Source: Anoplolepis gracilipes (Eukaryota > Arthropoda > Insecta > Hymenoptera > Formicidae). From it: a DNA stretch of 64,000 bases. Where the stretch lies: positions 6,810,001 through 6,874,000 of the forward strand of contig NC_132974.1 of assembly GCF_047496725.1 (NCBI RefSeq), given 5' to 3'. The notes below the pieces were generated by a model that saw nothing but the letters and a program-made list of their open reading frames with translations, made no database searches and was not told the DNA's origin. Positions 50,531 through 62,770 of the stretch are shown piece after piece (position 1 is the first letter of the stretch; every line of letters begins with the position of its first letter). The position numbers were made by a program, and so were the translations under genes.

Positions 50531-52802
50531 CATCAGAATTGCAGAAATCTGACCGAAGAGATCTTATGCTAGAAAAATCAAAGAAGAATTGAAAAATGAT
50601 ATCTTCCAAAATCTCATTGTAAAATACTTACAGTCAGGCTTTATTTTAGAGCTAGCGAATTCTCAGTTTGAAAATATTCGAGACACAATGCGCGTCGCGC
50701 AATATTTATTTTTCGTATTCCATGCAATTATTTATTTATTTATTTTATTTATTTATTGTATCAAAATGAATGTTATCCAATCGTTTTGAATTTATTTAAT
50801 AACGAATGATCGCAGATTTACCTGAATTGTAATTATCATATATAAAAAGAATATTTTCTTCTTAATCGCCTTAGGTTATACCAAAGTTGCTTACGAGTAT
50901 CTGTTCTATCTCGCCACGCAGAGATTTTTTAGGATCAGCTATTGTAATTAAAAGAACATGCTATTACTCGTATCGTGACTTAGCGAACACGATCAAATCT
51001 AATTTTAACATCTCTCTGTGTGTGAATATTTATCGTAATAATATTATACAATTATGCAGCCTCTCAGAAAATGATTTTATTTTATATATATAAGACAATA
51101 ATTTATAGTAGAAGCTAAATAATTCCTACAGAAGCGTGTGTGTGTATACTAAAATTTTTGATAATAAATTATACGAGAGATTTCTTTCCTGCATTTTTTT
51201 TAAGTACAATTACAGGTGCTACGTTTATTAACGAAAGAAAATGAAAAATTGTTACATCACTGTAAAGAGAAACTTTTGGCAGTTTTGATGCACGAATCGC
51301 ACGACCTTCTTCAGACGCACCGGTGGACCAACCTGAAATCTTTATATTCCTTGTCATAGCACAGCGGACAATGCGACTGGAATCCTTAAGGAGCGGTGAT
51401 ACTTTCAGGGTGTTCACCTTGCTACTGATCGATTCAACGATAGACAGACGAGATTTGTGCGACGATTACAGCGCGAAAGGATCGTATTTTTGAATTTGTA
51501 GGAAAAAATATTATATACAAGACATATAAAATTAAAAGTAAAAACTGCGAACGTAAATTTAATTAACAGGAATCACAGAAAATACAGAGAGACGAAATTA
51601 CATATAGTAGATGATACAGGGCATCTTATTTATAACAAGTAATACTATTGACATTTTAATTTTGAGACTCAAAATATACTATACATCTTTCTAATATAAA
51701 TTTCTTTTATATACTACGATATGGATTAATGAAAACATGTAATAGCACGTTTATTTTATATGAAAATCTTCTAACTACCGAAAAGTTATTGAATTCTGGG
51801 AAAGAATGTATCAAACATTATTCGTTGTCTCCTCATTGTCAATAGCTAAAAGCAGATTTTGTAATCGTTGGATACACATCACCGTGGAAACCATTAAGTA
51901 TTCACATCCCGAAGAAATGCCACTCGCGACGCGACCTTAACAAAGATAAGGCCCGGCCGGGACTGCCCTCGAATTTCGACGGCCAAATTCGCACGACACC
52001 CCGTCTTCGAAGTTTCAATTGGAACAAAGCCAATAGAGAAATGGGATCAATGTGTCGCGTTTCGGATAAAATAAATAAATAACTACGGCAACGAGAAGAA
52101 ATTTATGAGATGTGTGAGATCAATAAATTATGAGAAAATTTGCGTTTCAACACATTTATTCTCAACACAGGTAATTTATATCCGGCCTCGAATCCGGCCA
52201 CGCATTTTTTGAAGTCCTCATAGACGGCTCAACCTGTTTCTTTTAAAAAATAAAATCCTTTTTTAACAGAAAGAATCTGATTTCGTCTGTGATTGCTTAA
52301 TGTTTTGTTAAATCATAGTAATTTTGTTATTTGATATATCACAGATAATTGTTTTATAAATAAAAAATATTTTTTAGACAATTTTCATAAAAAATGCAAC
52401 AAGATATTACGCATGATAATGTATCGTAAAAGTATTCTCATACACAGTTAAATCTTCCAACTTCCATATATAGTTGTTCAGTTAATTTGATATTAACAGA
52501 TTTAAAATAAGCAATTGAAGAATAAATTTTAAAAAATACTATTCTTTCGCGTATTACATATTTACGCAAAAAGAATTGCCAGTGATACAAAAAAAAATAT
52601 TCATTGTGCATATCTTCAAGAATAAAATAAATCAAAATTGCCAAATGAGCACATCAAGCAGAAACATTTGCATCGGGCCTTCGAGGTTGATAGGAACGTC
52701 TGACGATGGTCATTGGCAGACAAAACGTGATAAACTTACTGATTTCAATTTACCAAGAATCTACCATTCATACAATATTCAAGATCCTTACGCGCAGTTC
52801 GC
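50531..52802. other. Intergenic region between Osiris-like gene C and the second CPAP1 gene
   Basis: No gene is supported. A short GC-rich segment at about 51890-52030 stands out from AT-rich surroundings, and its meaning is unknown. Confidence 0.5.
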
Positions 52803-52836
52803 TATATAATACCCTTCTGGAGATCACATCATCAGT
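52803..52836 (+). promoter_or_regulatory. TATA box and initiator of the second CPAP1 gene
   Basis: TATATAAT at 52803-52810 is followed by ATCAGTC, with the initiator TCAGT at 52832-52836. Taking the A of TCAGT (52834) as +1 places the TATA box at -31, the canonical arthropod spacing. The predicted 5' UTR would be 135 bases, ending at the ATG at 52969. Confidence 0.7.
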
Positions 52837-52968
52837 CTTCTCAAGATCCTCAAACAGAGCTCCAATAAAACGCTATATTCGCCGAGGAACTAACCGCAGT
52901 GACCAAGGGACCATCGTCACTCGAAGAAATAACATACAAAGACACGTATTTTATACCTCGTTAAAATT

Positions 52969-53779
52969 ATGATGCGAGAGAAGTTCCTCGCCGTGCTGTT
53001 TCTCGGTTTTATTGCGATTGTTCTCAGTTTACCTCAGCAACCGAAATCGAAGAGACCCATTCCAGTGTTCAAGGTTTTTAGACATCGATTTTTGCGTTAT
53101 TCTGTATCAATTCTTCGAGATAGTAGTTTATAGAAAAATCAAATTTTTTAATTAAATATTAATTAAATTTAGCAACCTAAAACTGGTGGCTTGCTGCTTC
53201 CCGATAACGCGACGCTCATCCGCGATAACATCGTCGACACGTTTTCCTGTCAGAATAGAGTTTATGGATACTACGCCGATATGGAGAACGAATGTCAAAT
53301 ATTTCACGTGTGCCTACCGCAAACTAGGGGCTCGATTAGATGGAGTTTTATTTGCCCCGCTGAAACAGTTTTCAATCAAGTAAACTAATATTTACTTTTT
53401 ACAAGAGTTCTCTCTCATGTATTTTTTAAACAAAGAGAAAATCAGAAAATGCTAAACAATGGCTATTTATTTGCTGACTTGTTTTATTCAAAATCAAAGG
53501 CATCAACAATATTATAAAACATCTCTAATATCTTTTTATTTTTTACAGGCCACATTTGTATGCACACGGACAGAAAGTTCGATACCATGCGATGAATCGG
53601 AAAAATATTACGTTTTGAACGAAGAGATTGGAAAGGAAGTGGAAGAGGAAGAGGAGGCAGATCAGGAACGAGGAAAGGAAAACTCCACAAAAACTTCTGA
53701 ATTGGAAACGGTATCGAGGAAATCATTTTCGAAGAATTCTAGATTGTTAGATCGAGAAAGATTGTTCCGACGTAATTAA
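52969..53779 (+). CDS. CPAP1-type chitin-binding cuticle protein (180 aa)
   Basis: Three exons, 52969-53073, 53173-53379 and 53549-53779, all phase 0, give 180 codons plus TAA. Two adjacent ATGs (52969 and 52972) give the same signal peptide, MMREKFLAVLFLGFIAIVLS. One CBM14 (peritrophin-A) domain has cysteines 61, 76, 82, 96, 109 and 118 and the motif GYYAD ... CQIFHVC. The third intron boundary falls between the fourth and fifth Cys. The C-terminal part is rich in Glu, Lys and Arg. Proteins with a single such domain form the CPAP1 group, found in cuticle-forming tissues and binding chitin. The first donor (AAG|GTTTTTAG) is weak but keeps the frame. A TATA-Inr promoter lies 135 bases upstream of the start. 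It resembles the partial CPAP1-like gene at 23961-24433. Confidence 0.88.
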
Positions 53780-55746
53780 AAAGAATACACCTTCTTTCGC
53801 TCATTTGAAAGGGATTATTCTATAAAGTATCGTGATTATGGCTAGTTAACATCTCAGCTTAAAAATAAAGCTTGCCCCGATCGAGATTGACTAAACGCTC
53901 ATTTAGTCTTTAAGATAATCGCTTATAAATCGCTTCTCGTCTTTGTAAGACCTCGCATAATAACAAATACGTAGGCCTAACATTTAAATTATTGTCAATG
54001 TGAAATGTAACATAATTACGCGCGTGTAAAATAAAATTTCTGTACAGTACCAGTCAACGAATAAAAAGAGTAGAATAAGTCGTGTATTACATAATTATGT
54101 GTAAAAATATTAAATGCTTTTATCTGTAATTATTAATAGAATAAAAGATGCAGAAAAAGTAGCTTTTTTTATCTTTGTATTTGCAAGAACAAGAATAACA
54201 GCGAAGCACTTATATGATAATTATTGTTAAAAAAAGTTTGTTTACAGTGACATAAAAAGATACTTTTTATTGCTAATACTATATAAGTACAGGTCAACAA
54301 ATATAATCATCTAATACTGATATATAGAATACAAGGCTATATAATTATACAAGAAAAAGCGTTACACGAATGTCCCAAGCCTAAAGTGCAAAAGAATCGT
54401 GACGCGATAGCCTCGCAAACGTAATAAAAAATAAAATCAGAAAACCTACTAATTGAAATGAAGCAATATATACACGATTAGAAAGTGTTGCGAACAACAC
54501 TACGCATTTGCAGTAATTGATATGTGTCGATATTGGTCTCTTATGAACTTAATATAAAACAATAAAAAATATAAAAACACATTAAATAATAACATAAATT
54601 TTTCTGCTGCTCATATATATGTATACAGCTTTTACGCTAATATTAGATTGTAGTTTCGGAATATTGAACTTAAACTAGAAACACACATGCACACGTAAAG
54701 CGACTAAGAAATAAATCCAAAATTATTGTCCGATTCATCGATCATCATCATCGTTAAAATTTTCGTGAAATCGCACAAGTCGCGACGCTTGAAACATCAT
54801 CCACAACTCCCGCGCGTTCCATTTTTTTTTATTCGATATCTTTGGATATCTAGCTATCATCTCAGACAGGCAAAGCCTATCTAGCTTTTCGCAATGCCGA
54901 TAAAATAATAAAATAAGCAACAATTGTACAAGAACACTCATATCCACATAACAACATTCTAATAAATATTTCTTCATTCTCGAAAGAATTCGGATTAGAC
55001 TGCCAATTCATAATACATTTATAAATACGATTTTGAAAATTAAATAAATGAATATAAATTCAAAACATCTGCGTCATTAATTCATATTAAAAAACTTGTA
55101 TGTTAAAACATGAATTTTTATAATGTGGCGAATCATCTCCCTTCGATTAAATTAAAATATATTAAGTAAAACGTGTTACGTTCGCGATATTAGTAAAAAT
55201 GTTGCACTTAATATACATGATTATTTTACTTAATATAATGATTTCGATTATATCCCTAAATATTTACATAAACTTATCTATTAATTTTTCTACATTCGTG
55301 TTAAAATATATAATTGCTAAATATATATTCTTTTCAATAAACCTAAATATTTCCATGCAATAAAAAATATATATTAAATCTTCTTTTTTTATGTATATGT
55401 ATATCGAATTAATTCTTTCATTGTAAAAAATATATTGTTCTGTAATTTTTTTTTTTTTGTAAATGTGAAATAGATTTTTGTTTGGAAAACTAATATTGTA
55501 TATTTTTTACCCTGCATATTGTCCTCTCCAAAAATTTTTCAAATTATAAAATAATTACCTATTCAATATCTCGTTAAAACTAAACAGAATTTTCCAAACT
55601 AGATTTTCGATCAAATTTGCATTGAATTCTCTTTTACTCTTTTACGTAAATAAAAGATTCCTAAAAATTTTCTTACTAAAAATTTATAATTCTTTTTTAT
55701 TAAAAATTCATAATTTAGTCTACTAAATAACCACAAACTTTTCAAG
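53780..55746. other. Intergenic region between converging genes
   Basis: AT-rich sequence with the 3' UTRs of the CPAP1 and PTB genes. AATAAA words near 53862 and 54059 could end the CPAP1 transcript. An 80-residue minus-strand frame at 54735-54977 is listed separately. Confidence 0.5.
54735..54977 (-). CDS. Small open frame of unknown status (80 aa)
   Basis: A frame from ATG at 54977 has a central hydrophobic stretch (VLVQLLLILLFY) and a charged end (RLVRFHENFNDDDDR). It lies downstream of the PTB gene on the same strand. I see no signal peptide at the start, no domain and no clear splice partner. It could be a terminal exon, a small transmembrane peptide or chance. Confidence 0.15.
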   Translation of the reverse strand: MKKYLLECCYVDMSVLVQLLLILLFYRHCEKLDRLCLSEMIARYPKISNKKKWNARELWMMFQASRLVRFHENFNDDDDR

Positions 55747-57917
55747 CTACGCCTCGGAATCCATCGTGAGATCTGCCTCGATCTCTTCGGGGCTTCTCAA
55801 GTCGATCGCGAATCTTTTTCTAGCAGTGTTATTTCCAGTAACCTCGGCTAATTTCTCTTGAGCCTTCACGGTTTTGGAGTAAATCTCAAAAGCTGTTGCA
55901 AGGGCATACGTCAATTGTCTTGCATAGTACTTGGACTCGCAAACGAAACCGTGACACTCAAACGGCGACATTCTCCTGAAATTCTCTGTCTCGCGAACGA
56001 CTATCATTGAGAAAACCCTAGTGTAAACGAGATCTTGCACCCCATAGGAGATCGTCTCGATAGGATGCATTTTGGAATGAGCATCCTGCTTCCTCTTATC
56101 CATTGGTAGCAAGGTAACTCCTTCCTGAGAGACCACCAGCTTGATAAGAGGAAGTATTGTGTTGGTCGGCAAAGCCTTTGCAGAAGAAACCATATTATCG
56201 ACGGGCCTTCTCGTATGCTTGATGCCCCAGAGGCCTCTTGCATCGTGGGAGCCCAAATATTTCACCTGAAAACGGTCCGCCTATAGTCTCGGACTTTCAA
56301 CGGACTTTTTAAAGGACCTTAGTCCTTGACGCGCCCTTTTAATATATCTTCTTCTAACACGATTTTAATCTTCAGTAATTAAAACGCTAATCATAAAGAC
56401 ACTTTGCGAAAAAAAATATTTGCAAATATTATAAACAATTAATTAATTAATGAGATTGTTTTGTAAAGATTTTTGTAAAGATTTTAGAAAAATATTTCTT
56501 TTTTCATAATTTTTTTACATTGTTTTTATTTTAAACAAAAGAGAAAAAAATATTTTTTTATCAAAATGTTTAGATTGCTCAATTTATACATCTATTACAG
56601 AGTATGATTAAATTGACCATCTATTTTACTAAAGCGAGTATAGAGTAAATATTAGCGCAAGACTTTCAAAAAGTTCAAGGCCTCCTAGGTGAAAACTATA
56701 CCTGAAACACTTGCGGGAGATCGGTGGATCCTTCAAAGACATTATTGTCGATGGACAAACGCGACAGCTTTGACACGAGATCTTTCTTTTTATCATCCAA
56801 GAATACTGGACTCTTCTCCTTCTTCATTTCTTCCAGAGATTGGTCTCTCTGTTGCAAATTTATATTTCTTAGCGTACGATTCAGGACGAATTTAAGATCG
56901 ATTATTAAATAATCCACAAAAACGATTGTTTATTACTATTTATATAATAATCTAAAAAGATATATAATAATAATCTAATAAAAATATATATATAAGAATT
57001 TATACAATAATCTAAGAATTCCTTTATTTATATAATAATCTAAGGATGAATAAGAAAAGATTCAATTAATATGAGAATGTCACATATAAATAATGAACAA
57101 ATAAAACATAAAACAACAAGATAATTTGAGACAATAATGCTTGGCATTCTTGGCATAATTTTAATTAATTAACAACACTAATTAACAACACTAATAGAAA
57201 TAAGATAGAGCATTCCTTTCCAACTTATAATTTTCAAGCATGTTTTTTATCTGCGCTCTCCGCAAAAGAAACTTAAGCACTACTCACAGGAATATTATCG
57301 TGTCGGCAGTGTCTCGTTGTTGATCTAGGCTTGACTTTAAGATGATACTCCACCACGTTCGGTATGTTCGGCGTGTTGGGCACGACTGAGCCGGCGGCGG
57401 TTGACGCGCGTTCACGACCCTCGCTTCCGGCCCTGGTCGGAGGCGCTGATGTCGTTGATCCACCACCACCGACTTCCGACGTCTAATGGCATTTTATCAA
57501 GCTGTATAAACGTCAATCTATTCTCGTATCTTTGTGCATCTTAAAGCCCAGATTTTATTTACTTTATGTCATCATAAAATGATGATCATTTTATGAGATC
57601 GCGGAATCTTTGTTTATTTTTTGTATTCCAATATCAATTTTATTGTCTTAGCAATTTTTCAAAGTATTTCAAAGATATTCTATAGATATTTTATTCTTTG
57701 TTATATATTAGTAGAAGTATTTTAATTTTTTGAAAATTGTTGAATGTGCAAAATAACAATTTCTTGTGCAAATAAAAACACCAACCTTAGACGGAGAACA
57801 GATTCGTCGCTCATCGTTACGAATTGTATTGTTATCCGTTTGTTCATTGCTAACAGTGTGGATCTTTCTCAGAACATTGTCAGACCTTCTCGCGAAACCA
57901 AAGTCCTCGTTTTCCAT
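55747..57917 (-). CDS. PTB/PID-domain adaptor protein (330 aa)
   Basis: Four exons, 57786-57917, 57288-57482, 56702-56848 and 55747-56265, all phase 0, give 330 codons plus stop. Donors are AAG|GTTGGT, CCT|GTGAGT and CAG|GTATAG. The N-terminal 110 residues are polar with a GGGGSTTSAPP stretch and look disordered. Residues 111-158 are charged (SLEEMKKEK ... DDKKKDL). From residue 159 to about 295 is a phosphotyrosine-binding (PTB/PID) fold. It starts VKYLGSHDARG, has GVTLLP in the middle strands and ECHGFVCES before the final helix QLTYALATAFEIY. PTB domains bind NPxY-type or lipid ligands in intracellular signalling and endocytic adaptors. There is no signal peptide, so it is cytoplasmic. I do not recognise the subfamily. 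It is unrelated in type to the cuticle genes beside it. Confidence 0.85.
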
Positions 57918-60900
57918 GACGGTCGGTTAAATCAGCTTCGTGGTTAACATGAAATTTATCGCTTCCTCTCTTTCTCCTTTTGTCTTTTCTTTTTCTCGTT
58001 TCTTACAGGACAGAAATAACGGAATATCTGCAAATAATGTTCGTTGATCCAGAATGCATTATATCCTCGCGCTGTTCGAAGCTCCTACGATCGTTAAACA
58101 ATACAAAAAACGAGACATCTGTAATTCTTATGATGATCTACTTCCTCCTGCGTGTTTCTCGAAATGCGACCACCATACCGATGAATAAATAACCGCGAGT
58201 TTCGATGAATGACTTTGCGAGTCTATGACAGACGTGGGAAATTCACCCCCTGTCACATTGTAATTATTGCTATTTGAAGATGCGCCCGGGCGCGAAATTA
58301 AAAATGGACTTAACGTCTGAATTTTAACCGGAAAACAGCTGTCGAGCAGCACGTGTTGCACCTTGCATCGGTCCGTTTCTACCAAGTTTTTTTCCACTTC
58401 CTTTGTTCCACTTCACCGAACCGTTTATTAGTACTATTTATAGCTATCGTTATTGTTATATTATAGCAATCCTTCAAACAGAAAATTTTTATTTACTTTA
58501 TTATTATAGGCTCAATAAAAAATTAATAAGAATGTAATTTCGATTGTTTTTCTAATAATACTTACAACTTAAAATAATAATTATTTTTTTTTTCTTCCTC
58601 GAATTTTTAATCACATATTAACACAGTCCATATACTTTTACATATTTGATATATTAATTTTATTATATAATCATAAATTTCATATTAAATTACAAATAAG
58701 TAAGAGTATGTAGGAAAAAATTATATAACGGACGGATGTTCACTGTTTTAACTTTCGCTGTTCTCTGTAAACGCGCAGCGACAATGACAGGTTTTTGTCC
58801 ACGTCTGTGATTACATCTCGACAGCGGATGCGCAGGACGCAATTGTATCGGCGATTTTAACTTTACCAAGGGGGGGGCTTTTCAGAGCCGACAGGAAATG
58901 ACTCAGGTGACCGATAGTCAGGTGAGGAAGGATTCATTAATGTATTCCGTCTGTTACAGGTGTGGCCTGTTTCGGTTACTCGGCTTTGGTGTTTACGATG
59001 CATCCACGTGTACGAACGTTATTTTGAGAATATGCAATAAAAGCCTCGATGTATACACGCAGAAATGGAGACGCTCGAAACTTATAAATGACACGGACAA
59101 TAGCGCAATTAGCGTGAATGCATAAATACAAGTCACATTATATTATAAAATTTAATCAATATAAAATCTTACTTTTTTTTTTTTTGCAAAACATAATATT
59201 ATGGCTGGCAAAAAATATAAATGTAAAATCAAAAAATATAAACGCTAAAAAAATAATTTTACAACAAAAGAAGAATTCAAATCTCTTGAATTTTACAGAT
59301 TGTCTGTACATTTTGAATGAGGAAAGAAAAGAAACAGTTTTAACTCACTTGACTGACATTGTCAGAAAGAAAACGTATACGAAAGCGAAATGGAACACCC
59401 TGTACGTAGCTGCGCTTGTACACCTGTCGTCGAATTACACCCGCGTACAATAGCAGAACTGTTAATACGAATTACTACTTAACGGGTGTCTACTAAAAAT
59501 TGAGAGAAAGGTCTTGCTGAATAAACATTCGTTTTACGCAAGTATATACCTATCTGATCGATGCGAGAGAATCGTGATTGCGTAAAACATTTGCACGTTA
59601 ACGTTACACTCTTGCATAATATCGAAAAATTGAAAGACACGTCGATGATCAATCAGTACGTCGCGGCCCGTGCATGTGCATAATGTGAGAAGCAAAAGAG
59701 AAGGTTCGGGATATGCCCGATAACGGTAGCGTTATAGCAGATGAAATAGAATCGCTGCTCGTTATTACGGTTTCTCCTAGATTTCCGTTATATCTGACGT
59801 TATATCTCGCAGAATCCCGGTCTTTTATGTAATAAAGAGAATTGCAATAAAACATAAAAAAAGGTTCTGATGGAGCGAGTAATCGCGCTACCTATAATAT
59901 CGCACATTGCACCATGGCGAAGCGCATTCCTCATCGTCAACATCGGCGCGATGCTTTCAGGCCGCGATAGGTCGAAAACAAAAAAATCGCCAACACCGAA
60001 AAAATTCACGACGCGGACGTTATTCGCAACCCACGATTATATCTGACAACGCGAAATCAGTTAATTCCCTCTTTTCATTTGCAGCTCGTGGAAGGGTGGA
60101 AACCGGAAGCGAGCGCCGCTGGATGTCTGAGCGGAAGTTATTATGGTCGTGTCACGAAGGAGCTCCAACGATGCGTGCCACGCATCCGTCCTCACGGAAT
60201 TCGAACGGAATTCAGAGGATTGTAAATTCGTTGAGGGAAATCTAACAGTCGTGTAGCGATTAAATCGCTACGTCAACATATAAATTCCTTAAAAAAATCA
60301 CATATGTATATTCCCGTATATCTTTCATACGTATCAAGATCTTTGATAAAACAAGACTTGTGAAAAAATATGGTGTCTGATTAAAATTACCTGACGTCCT
60401 ATCTATTTGCTTTATGCCCGTCTACTGATACTTCATACCGTCAGTACGAAACTTAATGATCGATAAACAAGTCAGGTTAGATAAAATGAAACGTTCGTTT
60501 AAGCATAGTCATCGATTCCACTTGTTTTTCTTCATAAGCTTCTTACAATTAAAATTCTTTTGATTCGATTCATAAAATAGAGAATAATGAAGAGTAATAT
60601 TTTAAGAATTAAATTTTACAAACAAGGTATTATTAACGAATTATAATAAATTTATAAATATAATTTATATTTAGAAAAATGTTGACCAAAAATTAAAGAA
60701 ACTTTGAATTTTTTCGAATCAAAGATTATTTTCATTTATCTCTCATTGTTGTATGTGTGTGTTATTAATTTTCTTCAAACAATAATGGGTCGCCATGAGA
60801 TTATCTGCATGCTTTATCATATCTCACAATTGTTAAGCCAATCTTTGATAAAGATGACACTTTACGATCGAACATCATTGTTGAATACATGACGAGAAAA

Positions 60901-62516
60901 CATACGCAATTACTCGCGAAGCGACTTATCGTTTGGCGACGCAGGGATGCGTGCGATTGCACAAGCACGACGGGAGACTATCGCAGCAGGCGAAACTATC
61001 GGGAGAAGAATTTACGACAGCCATACGAAGCGCGGTACCATCGATCGTTAATTTAAACAATAGCCACATGCTAATTACGATCGCTGCCGGACTCGCGGCG
61101 ATGGAAATCAGCTGCAACAAATCGCAACGAAATACAACGGATATACTTAATCGTAAGAATCATCACTATCCGCTCGAAACTAAAAGGATGGATCGATTTA
61201 TAGCGATCGCGATAAAATAGTCTACGATCAATTATGATTCACGAGCGATCAAATCCGATATAATTTATCGCAAGCGGCGAATTGTACCTTCGGCTATTTA
61301 CCTTCACTTTTCTGCGGCGGTTGACATGATCGGCGAAACGCATACGCACATACACACATAGTAACACGCGTACACGTTCTAAATCGAGGTTCTATGGCGT
61401 GCACTCCGCCCAGGTGCGATCGTTCGATCTCGATCTTACCGTTCGACGCACCTGCGACGAGCGGCGACGATGACAGTAGCGGTGGCGGCTGAAAAAGCCC
61501 TCGTTTCCGAAAACATCGTGGCGTCGACGGTGACGGTTCATCCGCGTGCCAACGAGGCTCGCGGCGGTTCCGCCCGATTTCTCTACGCGATCCGAGACCG
61601 TAATATATCTAGCAGAGAAACACACGATTGACAGGCACCTGCGGTATGCACTGTCGCGTACGTGCGACTGAAAATGTGGGACAGCGCGTTCGCCGCGCCG
61701 TTCGTTCGTCCGGAGTCGCTACTGATAAAACGGAACGAGCAACGAGCCTCGATAGAGATGTATACACGCATACATACATATGTACAGACACGAATGAACC
61801 ATGCGTCAGTTTTATGTGCCGGCATACCTGTAATAAACCTGAGGTTGACACGAGCGATAAGATGCACGAGCGACGCGCGACGCCGCTCAAGATTAATTAT
61901 ATGGTAATCGCGCGACGTAAGAAGAGGAATATTTTTAGATGCTTTTCGAAATCGGAGAATCTATTATTTGGAATAATTATCATAAAATGTAATATTTTTT
62001 AGATGAATCGTAGCGTAGAAATGATCGTTTTATAAATTATAACAATTTTGATAAAATTAAAGTTATATATCTTCGGTAAATGATAAAAAATGAGAGTCAT
62101 CAATTCTGTTGCAGAACAAAGTGCGGCAAGCGCTTCCGACATTCACTCTCATTATGATCTTTACCCGTATTACTTACGTAAGTTAAAACACAATCAAATT
62201 CATGCGACAGAAAAGTAATCTTACGCAATAACGTCGGCAACTTTAGTCGCGAGAAACAAAACTTGGTTGTGTCCAAAAAAAATATTGCTATCCTCCGTCA
62301 AATCTATGCATCTCTCAGCTTTCTTTCTCTCTATCCCTCGTTCCGGATATCAATCACACTCGCATTGTGCAACATGACGTAATAAAATACACGCAAGAGT
62401 TTGTGATTAAATGAACATTTACATGTGCAATTAATGTGGATCGGTGCATCCATCAGTGCGAACAATGCGTCTCTCGCGCGAGTTCGTTCCTCCTTTCGAG
62501 AGAATTTAAGATATAT
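57918..62516. other. Intergenic region upstream of the PTB gene
   Basis: The first ~480 bases are moderately GC-rich and probably hold the PTB gene promoter and 5' UTR. Open frames at 58128-58397, 59907-60245 and 60926-61220 have no supporting features. From about 61380 to 61900 the sequence is GC- and CpG-rich with overlapping open frames on both strands, which suggests a promoter or non-coding first exon of a gene not otherwise visible. Confidence 0.45.
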
Positions 62517-62554
62517 TATATAATAACGGTATGTTACACGATATTTTCTCATTT
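62517..62554 (+). promoter_or_regulatory. Possible TATA-Inr promoter before the candidate exon at 62641
   Basis: TATATAAT at 62517-62524 is followed by TCATTT at 62549-62554, which fits the TCAKTY initiator. The spacing from the first T to the A is 34 bases. Both motifs are short and common in AT-rich DNA. Confidence 0.3.
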
Positions 62555-62640
62555 ATTTTATATCACTGGATTTATCGTCGGCAATCGACAAATCTTCAAG
62601 AAATCTCTCTACTTTTCTCTCAAAGCTATCATCCTGATCC

Positions 62641-62770
62641 ATGATGAATTATTTGATTCGCTCGGCGAACGGTAAAAACGTGAGAATAGCTTTCGTGTTT
62701 CTTTGTTGGTATTCGACGACAGGGAAAGAAGATGCTCAAGTTGTTATGAAATTGCGAGGGATTATATCGG
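62641..62770 (+). CDS. Candidate first exon of a secreted protein
   Basis: An ATG at 62641 (or 62644) opens 43 codons ending in a consensus donor (CG G|GTGAGT), so the intron would be phase 1, as in the neighbouring Osiris-like genes. The N-terminus contains a short hydrophobic core (IAFVFLCWY) preceded by KNVR and followed by STTGKEDA, which could be a signal peptide of modest strength. A TATA-Inr pair lies about 90 bases upstream. No following exon could be identified before the window ends. It may equally be a chance frame. Confidence 0.35.
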
